In this document: piece after piece, positions 1 to 4,058 of the stretch | Layout of the letters: every line of letters begins with the position of its first letter | How positions within the stretch are numbered: position 1 is the stretch's first letter | From: an uncultured Verrucomicrobiales bacterium | Lineage (GTDB): Bacteria > Verrucomicrobiota > Verrucomicrobiia > Verrucomicrobiales > Akkermansiaceae | Assembly (NCBI GenBank): GCA_937885815.1 | Contig: CALABM010000053.1 | Coordinates: 1-6,395, forward strand | Direction of reading: 5' to 3' | Length of the DNA stretch: 6,395 nucleotides | Notes under the pieces: model-generated | The model's database searches: none | What the model was told of the DNA's origin: nothing | Seen by the model: the letters and a program-made list of their open reading frames with translations, nothing else | Program-made: the position numbers and the translations under genes

Positions 1-432
1 CTTATTTCCAACGTATGCTTCGCCTTTCATTTTCACAATTCCTCTTCTGATAGGCTCTGTTAGAGTAAGTTTTAGTAAGAGAGTATCTCCTGGAACTACT
101 TTATTTCTGAATTTAACTTCTTCAAATTTCATGAAATATGTGCTGTAATTTTCAGGGTCCTCTATATCCTTTAATGCTAATACGCCTCCTGTTTGTCCTA
201 ACGCCTCAACAATTAACACACCTGGCATTACAGGTTCCTGAGGGAAGTGTCCCTGGAAAAAGCTTTCGTTCACGCCAATTGTCTTGATGCAGACAATATA
301 GTTCTCGCTTACTTCAGCAACTCTGTCTACCATAAGGAATGGCGGGCGGTGCGGAAGGAGCTTCTTGATGCCGTTTACATCAATTACAGGCTCCGCATTA
401 GGATCGTACTGAGGTATAGGATTGTTTTCCAT
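1..432 (-). CDS. fabZ: 3-hydroxyacyl-[acyl-carrier-protein] dehydratase FabZ (3' end cut by window edge)
   Basis: FabZ dehydrates (3R)-hydroxyacyl-ACP to trans-2-enoyl-ACP in cytoplasmic type II fatty acid synthesis. The reading frame runs from an ATG at 432-430 to base 1 without a stop (144 codons). Because the family is usually about 140-160 residues long, only the last few codons should be missing. Visible motifs are LLPHRPPFLMVDR (residues 25-37), GHFP with the catalytic His at 62, PVMPGVLIVEALGQ (67-80) with the catalytic Glu at 76, and FRNKVVPGD (108-116). The 14-residue spacing of His62 to Glu76 equals that of His54 to Glu68 in E. coli FabZ. The gene follows lpxC after 11 bases and has no Shine-Dalgarno sequence; the spacer is almost pure A/T, and reinitiation after LpxC is likely. 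The 3' half is much more AT-rich than its neighbours and uses AGA and TTA codons freely. A FabA identity is unlikely given the FabZ-type motifs and length. Confidence 0.95.
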   Translation of the reverse strand, partial: MENNPIPQYDPNAEPVIDVNGIKKLLPHRPPFLMVDRVAEVSENYIVCIKTIGVNESFFQGHFPQEPVMPGVLIVEALGQTGGVLALKDIEDPENYSTYFMKFEEVKFRNKVVPGDTLLLKLTLTEPIRRGIVKMKGEAYVGNK

Positions 433-443
433 ATTATATTTTT

Positions 444-1289
444 TTAGTTGTTCTTAACTTGCTCTCTGATAATCTTGGCCAGCTGGGTGTTGATGCCGTG
501 GCCGGGCATGATGGCAATCACGTGGCCCATGATGCGGTGGCCGCAGAGAATGAAGTCGCCGATGAGGTCCATGGCCTTGTGGCGGGCGCATTCGTTGTGG
601 AAGCGCAGGCCGCCGGCGCAGATGTACTGGTCACCCTTAATCACGATGGCGTTATCCAGCGTGCCGCCCTGAATGAGGCCTTTGTCCAGCAGGGGCTGCA
701 CGTCCTCGTAGAAGCAGAATGTACGGGCAGTGGAGAGCTCTTTCTCGTACGTCTCCGGGTTCACCTCACAGGAGAAGTACTGAGTGACGCGGCCCTCAGG
801 GCCCACGGCTGTGACGGACACGCGGAACTTCTTGTCCGGCATGATGATGATGCGGCTGCCGTTCTTGTTCTCCACCTGCATGGGCTCGCGGATTTCCCAC
901 ACGTGGCAGGGGGCGTCCTGTTCCTCGATGCCGGCCTGCTGGATGAGCTTCACGTAGGGGGAAGCGGAGCCGTCACCGATGGGGGGCTCGTTGCTGTCCA
1001 TCTCGATGATGGCATTATCCACTCCCATGCCGGTGAGAGCAGAGAGAATGTGTTCCACCGTGTGCACCTTGACGGAGCCTTCAGCCAGCGTGGTAGCACG
1101 CTCAACGGTCTGCACCTTGGCGGCAGAGGCATCGATGAAGGGCTTGTCCGGCAGGTCAATACGCCTGAACTTCAGGCCAGTATTCACTTCCGCCGGCTTG
1201 ATGGTGAGGTTCACGGGCAGGCCCGTGTGAAGCGACGTGCCCTGAATGGAGGCACACTTCTTAAGTGTTCGTTGCATCTGAATAGCCAT
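444..1289 (-). CDS. lpxC: UDP-3-O-acyl-N-acetylglucosamine deacetylase LpxC
   Basis: LpxC is the zinc-dependent cytoplasmic enzyme of the committed step of lipid A synthesis: it removes the N-acetyl group from UDP-3-O-acyl-GlcNAc. From the ATG at 1289-1287 the protein is 281 residues, somewhat shorter than E. coli LpxC (305). Visible motifs are QRTLKKCASIQGTSLHTG at the N-terminus, HTVEHILSALTGMGVDNA with Glu79 and zinc ligand His80, RHKAMDLIGD with ligands His237 and Asp241, and MPGHGINTQLA with His264. These match E. coli E78, H79, H238, D242 and H265 almost residue for residue. A TTG at 1334 would add 15 residues, but it lies upstream of the likely -10 box, so I reject it. An ATG at 1277 (four residues later) is a real alternative, because a start at 1289 leaves only a very short leader. 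fabZ follows 11 bases downstream as a separate protein, unlike the LpxC-FabZ fusion of Bacteroidota. Confidence 0.96.
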   Translation of the reverse strand: MAIQMQRTLKKCASIQGTSLHTGLPVNLTIKPAEVNTGLKFRRIDLPDKPFIDASAAKVQTVERATTLAEGSVKVHTVEHILSALTGMGVDNAIIEMDSNEPPIGDGSASPYVKLIQQAGIEEQDAPCHVWEIREPMQVENKNGSRIIIMPDKKFRVSVTAVGPEGRVTQYFSCEVNPETYEKELSTARTFCFYEDVQPLLDKGLIQGGTLDNAIVIKGDQYICAGGLRFHNECARHKAMDLIGDFILCGHRIMGHVIAIMPGHGINTQLAKIIREQVKNN

Positions 1290-1300
1290 ATCGTGACTAT

Positions 1301-1329
1301 ATTTTACACGTTTTATCGGGCTTTGTGAA
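1301..1329 (-). promoter_or_regulatory. Probable sigma-70-type promoter for lpxC-fabZ
   Basis: Reading the minus strand, TTCACA (1329-1324) is followed after 17 bases by TAAAAT (1306-1301), a good spacing for a housekeeping promoter. Transcription would begin near 1294, only about five bases before the ATG at 1289 and about 17 before the ATG at 1277. The lpxC message would therefore have a very short leader, or translation would begin at the second ATG. Pattern match only; the true start site is not visible. Confidence 0.4.
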
Positions 1330-1385
1330 GTCAAAAATGGTGTGTGCTAGAATAATCTTTGAGCTTACTTCACGAAAAAACAAAA

Positions 1386-1398
1386 AAACGGGCCGTTT
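1386..1398. repeat. Perfect 13-base palindrome in the divergent region
   Basis: AAACGG and CCGTTT flank a single central G, forming a perfect 6+6 inverted repeat. It lies just upstream of the plus-strand -35 box (1411) and next to an A-rich tract (1375-1388). The one-base centre prevents full folding as a hairpin, so a binding site for a dimeric regulator is more natural than a terminator. No regulator gene is in the window, so the role is a guess. Short palindromes also occur by chance. Confidence 0.25.
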
Positions 1399-1410
1399 CT
1401 AGGATTTTGC

Positions 1411-1438
1411 TTGCCTTTTGAATAAAAACGAGTAGAAT
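1411..1438 (+). promoter_or_regulatory. Probable promoter of the transporter and its leader RNA
   Basis: TTGCCT (1411-1416) and TAGAAT (1433-1438) are separated by 16 bases, with an A-rich tract upstream. Transcription would begin near 1444-1446, exactly where the structured leader begins to pair. This agreement between promoter and RNA structure is the main support. A second TAGAAT at 1348-1353, preceded by TG, could be an upstream promoter but has a poorer -35 match. Confidence 0.45.
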
Positions 1439-1444
1439 ACCCGA

Positions 1445-1517
1445 CCCGCGCGCGTGAGGCCGGCCGCCACATCAGGGCACTGCCCCGTGAACTCACAATG
1501 CCGGACTCGCTCGCGGG
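1445..1517 (+). promoter_or_regulatory. Structured 5' leader RNA, candidate riboswitch of the transporter gene
   Basis: The ends pair in a long interrupted helix: CCCGCG (1445-1450) with CGCGGG (1512-1517); G1452-C1453 with G1509-C1510; GAG (1456-1458) with CTC (1506-1508); CCGG (1460-1463) with CCGG (1501-1504). Inside are two small hairpins, GGGC-ACT-GCCC (1475-1485) and GTG-AACT-CAC (1487-1496), giving a three-way-junction layout. An alternative pairing, GTGAG (1454-1458) with CTCAC (1492-1496), could serve as a switch. The closing stem takes in part of GGGGGA (1515-1520), the only purine-rich stretch before the ATG at 1537, so control of translation initiation is plausible. Cation-responsive classes such as nhaA-I (Li+-I) and DUF1646 (Na+-I) are known upstream of cation transporter genes, nhaA-I including Verrucomicrobia. 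From memory this leader could belong to such a class, but I cannot confirm a match to a consensus. The pairing is visible in the sequence; the ligand is inference. Confidence 0.5.
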
Positions 1518-1536
1518 GGACGAACGCTTTTGTTAT

Positions 1537-2838
1537 ATGGAGTTAAATTTCACGACAGTTGCAGCCATTGTAGTATTTTTGGTGACATATGGGCTCATCA
1601 TCACCGAAAAAGTACACCGTACAGTCATCGCGATGAGTGGCGCCATGCTGATGGTTTTGCTGGGCGTGATTACGCAGGAAGAGGCTATTCACCATATTGA
1701 TTTCAATACCTTGGCCCTGCTCATTGGTATGATGATACAGGTGCTCATCTTGAGTAAGACCGGCCTGTTCCGCTTTTTGGCTGTGCATGCGGCTCAGAGG
1801 ACGAAAGGGAACCCGGTAGCGCTGCTGGTGAGTCTTTCCGTTTTGGTGGCTACCTGTTCGGCATTTCTGGACAATGTAACGACGGTTCTACTCACCGTGC
1901 CGATATCGTTCACACTGGCGAGGGATTTGCGAATTTCTCCGCTTCCGTTTGTCATCGCGCAGATTCTGGCATCCAACATCGGTGGCACGGCCACAATGAT
2001 TGGCGACCCGCCCAATATCATGATTGCCAGTTCTGTGAAGGAGCTGGATTTCATGGCTTTTATTACGAATCTGGCCTTGCCCGTTATGCTTACCTTTGTG
2101 ATAACGGTCGCTTTTCTGGTATTCATCTATCGCCGTCAGCTGGTGTGTGATCCCAAGGTGCAGCAGCGTATCATGAAGATTAAGACGAAGGGGCTGATTC
2201 GCAGCAAGCCTCTGCTGCGCAAGTGCCTGTTTACCTTAGTCGTCACAATCGCATTGTTCTGCCTTCATGGGCAGATTCCCGGCTGGGCGCTGGAGAGTGG
2301 CACCGTCGCTGTAGTGGGTGCCTCGCTGCTCTTGCTCATGACCATGCCGCGCCGCGAGAAGATGCTCGAACTTGTATTCTCCAAGGTGGAGTGGATGACG
2401 ATTTTCTTCTTCATCGGTCTCTTTGTGCTGGTGGGTGGCTTGGAGGTGAACGGCGTCATCAAATGGATGGCCGAGCAGACCATGGCACTGACCGGTGGTG
2501 AGGCAACCGTTACTACGCTGGCCGTGCTGTGGCTCAGCGCGATTATGTCCGCCTTTGTGGATAATATCCCCTTCGTAGCGACGATGATACCGCTCATTCA
2601 GGATATGGGCGCCATGGGCTATGAGAATATGGAGCCGCTGTGGTGGGCGCTGTCGTTGGGCGCATGTTTGGGTGGCAACGGCACGGTGATTGGCGCGAGC
2701 GCCAACGTGGTGGCGCTTTCCATCGCCCGCAAGCACAATGTTGTGGTGAGCTTCTGGGGGTTCATGAAAGTAGCCTTCCCGCTGATGCTACTTTCCATCG
2801 TTATCGCCAGCGCATACCTGTATCTCTTCTACCTGTAA
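1537..2838 (+). CDS. ArsB/NhaD/P-protein (OCA2-like) family membrane transporter
   Basis: This is an integral inner-membrane permease of the ion transporter superfamily (CitMHS-type), 433 residues from the ATG at 1537, with roughly eleven or twelve hydrophobic segments. The two-half internal repeat is clear: SAFLDN (108-113) and IGGTATMIGDPPN (148-160) in the first half, SAFVDN (338-343) and LGGNGTVIGASANV in the second (about 378-391). The GDPPN / GGNGT-IGASANVV pair resembles the P protein (OCA2) branch more than arsenite pumps. No arsA, arsR or arsC lies nearby, so arsenite export is unsupported. Na+/H+ exchange or anion transport are the family options, and the substrate cannot be read from the sequence. 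An in-frame ATG at 1498 would add 13 polar, non-conserved residues, but that stretch forms one arm of the leader helix, so I prefer 1537. No close Shine-Dalgarno is present. The gene is monocistronic and convergent with the serpin-like gene, with 24 bases between stops. Confidence 0.88.
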   Translation: MELNFTTVAAIVVFLVTYGLIITEKVHRTVIAMSGAMLMVLLGVITQEEAIHHIDFNTLALLIGMMIQVLILSKTGLFRFLAVHAAQRTKGNPVALLVSLSVLVATCSAFLDNVTTVLLTVPISFTLARDLRISPLPFVIAQILASNIGGTATMIGDPPNIMIASSVKELDFMAFITNLALPVMLTFVITVAFLVFIYRRQLVCDPKVQQRIMKIKTKGLIRSKPLLRKCLFTLVVTIALFCLHGQIPGWALESGTVAVVGASLLLLMTMPRREKMLELVFSKVEWMTIFFFIGLFVLVGGLEVNGVIKWMAEQTMALTGGEATVTTLAVLWLSAIMSAFVDNIPFVATMIPLIQDMGAMGYENMEPLWWALSLGACLGGNGTVIGASANVVALSIARKHNVVVSFWGFMKVAFPLMLLSIVIASAYLYLFYL

Positions 2839-2862
2839 AGAAATCAGGCGCCGGGTGCAGGT

Positions 2863-4056
2863 TTAGAGGCTTTCCACCAGCCCCATAGCATGGGGCGGTT
2901 TGCCGGAGGAAAGCGGCATGATGAACCAAAGGTACGGCCTGTCGAAAGTGAAGTCGCAGGGCGGGGCTGAGTTTAGTGGAGCTTCAGCGCCTTCGCTTTC
3001 CTTCATTGTGATGCGGTTGACTTGGTAGAGTGCCGTAAGCGGGTAAGGGGATTTTGCCGTAAGCTTTGAGAACGGCGTGGGGGAGGAGAACAGCATCTGA
3101 ATGCCCATTTTTCTGAGAATGGGCTGCATGTTCTGCAGGTGAGAGGCGAAGCTCAGGCGAGGGAACTTGATGGTGCTTCCGCCGGGAGCCTGACGCAGGC
3201 GAGTGCGGATATTGTTGAACTCCTCAGCCGTGAGCGAGCTTGCGAGGGTGCGGACGTTTGATTCCGCCGCGGGCATGAGGAGAATCAGGTAGCAATCAGG
3301 ATTTTCCTCAGTAGCCATGGGGGCGCGGGATAGGCGGATGGCCGCTGCTTGCCAAGCTCCTTCTGAGGATGCTGTAAGGACATCCTGCGCCTGAAGTATG
3401 CGGATGACGGGGCGTCCGCCGTCTGCATTTTGGAACTCAGCGCTGGACGTATTTTTCGGGATGATGGGGGATGCCCATTCGGCAGTATAGTTGATGCCGT
3501 AAAGGGTAAGCATGGAGGCGTTCGCCGGCACGGTATCGCTGTTTGCTACATTGCCCACCTCATCGCCGAGGAAAGAGCGAACGAGGTTGTTGATGTGCAT
3601 GCAGGCCTCTGAGCGGTTATATGCAAAGGGGATGGGGAAAATGTACTGTTCTGCAAGTATGGGGTTGAGGTTTGCCGTGGGGTCCGCAAATAAGGCTGCG
3701 GTTTCAGATACATTCGCCGCGCTGTTCTGGAGGTTGTCTGAAATCCGGAGTTTTTTAATTTCATCCGCAATGGCGGGAGATGTCAGCTCTGTGAGGTTGC
3801 CCAGAAGTGCCACCATCGAGTTCGGGGTAAGTATGATATTTCCTTGTGGCTGTGCCGTGAGGGCTGCTTTAAGTAGGTTCAGTGTGAAGGTATCTGTTTG
3901 GATGGGGGCGGTGTCTTCCTCGGTTATCACGGGAAGATTGCTGGAGGCGGTGGGTGCATCAGGCGTGGTGAGCCATTCGCGGATATATGGGCTTGTGACT
4001 CCGAGCGCGAATGCGATGACACTGACGAGGATGATGAGGCGGATCTGTTTTTTCAT
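2863..4056 (-). CDS. Membrane-anchored serpin-family protein with shortened reactive loop
   Basis: The protein has 397 residues. Residues 1-20 (MKKQIRLIILVSVIAFALGV) form a signal peptide or anchor without a lipobox cysteine; residues 30-52 are a Thr/Pro/Ser-rich linker; the serpin domain follows, presumably outside the cytoplasm. Serpin landmarks appear in order: NIILTPNSMVALLGNL (73-88), a LYGINYTAEWASPI segment (185-198) like LVNAIYFKGKW, CYLILLMPA (255-263), IKFPRLSF (296-303), LRKMGIQMLF (314-323), the hinge EGAEA (355-359) and FDRPYLWFIM (371-380). Inhibitory serpins trap serine or cysteine proteases by inserting the reactive loop into the central sheet. Here the loop from Gly356 to Phe371 is about seven residues shorter than in alpha-1-antitrypsin, and the hinge continues Pro-Leu-Asn-Ser instead of small residues, so inhibition is doubtful. 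The ATG shares its A with the dnaE stop. No other serpin or target protease is visible. Family assignment comes from motif order only. Confidence 0.8.
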   Translation of the reverse strand: MKKQIRLIILVSVIAFALGVTSPYIREWLTTPDAPTASSNLPVITEEDTAPIQTDTFTLNLLKAALTAQPQGNIILTPNSMVALLGNLTELTSPAIADEIKKLRISDNLQNSAANVSETAALFADPTANLNPILAEQYIFPIPFAYNRSEACMHINNLVRSFLGDEVGNVANSDTVPANASMLTLYGINYTAEWASPIIPKNTSSAEFQNADGGRPVIRILQAQDVLTASSEGAWQAAAIRLSRAPMATEENPDCYLILLMPAAESNVRTLASSLTAEEFNNIRTRLRQAPGGSTIKFPRLSFASHLQNMQPILRKMGIQMLFSSPTPFSKLTAKSPYPLTALYQVNRITMKESEGAEAPLNSAPPCDFTFDRPYLWFIMPLSSGKPPHAMGLVESL

Positions 4057-4058
4057 CA
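4054..4058 (-). other. TGATG stop/start overlap coupling dnaE to the serpin-like gene
   Basis: On the minus strand the dnaE stop TGA (4058-4056) and the serpin ATG (4056-4054) share one base. No purine-rich ribosome binding site is visible in the preceding 20 bases of dnaE. The arrangement implies that the serpin-like protein is made by ribosomes finishing dnaE (termination-reinitiation), from the same transcript. The overlap is seen directly; coupling is the usual interpretation of such overlaps. Confidence 0.7.

Noticed and set aside
433..438. Perfect TATAAT on the minus strand just before the fabZ ATG
   Set aside because: A start site directed by it would fall inside fabZ downstream of the ATG, so it cannot serve that start; it is more simply part of the A/T-rich spacer.
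433..446. A7 run at the lpxC stop as a slippage site that would fuse LpxC to FabZ
   Set aside because: The run begins inside the stop codon itself (T followed by the A run), so adding or losing an A still leaves TAA in frame and the stop is not bypassed.
459..1328. Long plus-strand open frame of 289 codons opposite lpxC
   Set aside because: It is the antisense shadow of lpxC, whose full set of catalytic motifs is intact on the minus strand. The shadow protein is rich in His, Gly, Ala and Val with no recognisable domain.
1290..1334. TTG start for lpxC adding 15 residues
   Set aside because: The added residues are not part of the LpxC fold and overlap the likely promoter -10 box; the catalytic residue numbering matches E. 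coli best from the ATG at 1289.
1381..1400. Minus-strand terminator made of the AAACGG palindrome and T-tracts
   Set aside because: The stem would have only about five weak pairs after opening the loop, and no minus-strand gene lies immediately upstream of it; the transporter there runs in the opposite direction.
1537..2838. Transporter as an arsenite efflux pump (arsB)
   Set aside because: The shared superfamily motifs are not specific for arsenite, the second-half GGNGT/GASANV motif is P-protein-like, and no other ars gene is adjacent.
2880..2896. Hairpin GCCCCAT-AGC-ATGGGGC just past the transporter, as a terminator
   Set aside because: It is a perfect 7-base-pair stem but lies within the serpin coding sequence and is followed by CGGTTTGCC or its complement, with no U-tract on either strand. 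The 24-base gap at 2839-2862 has no convincing terminator either.
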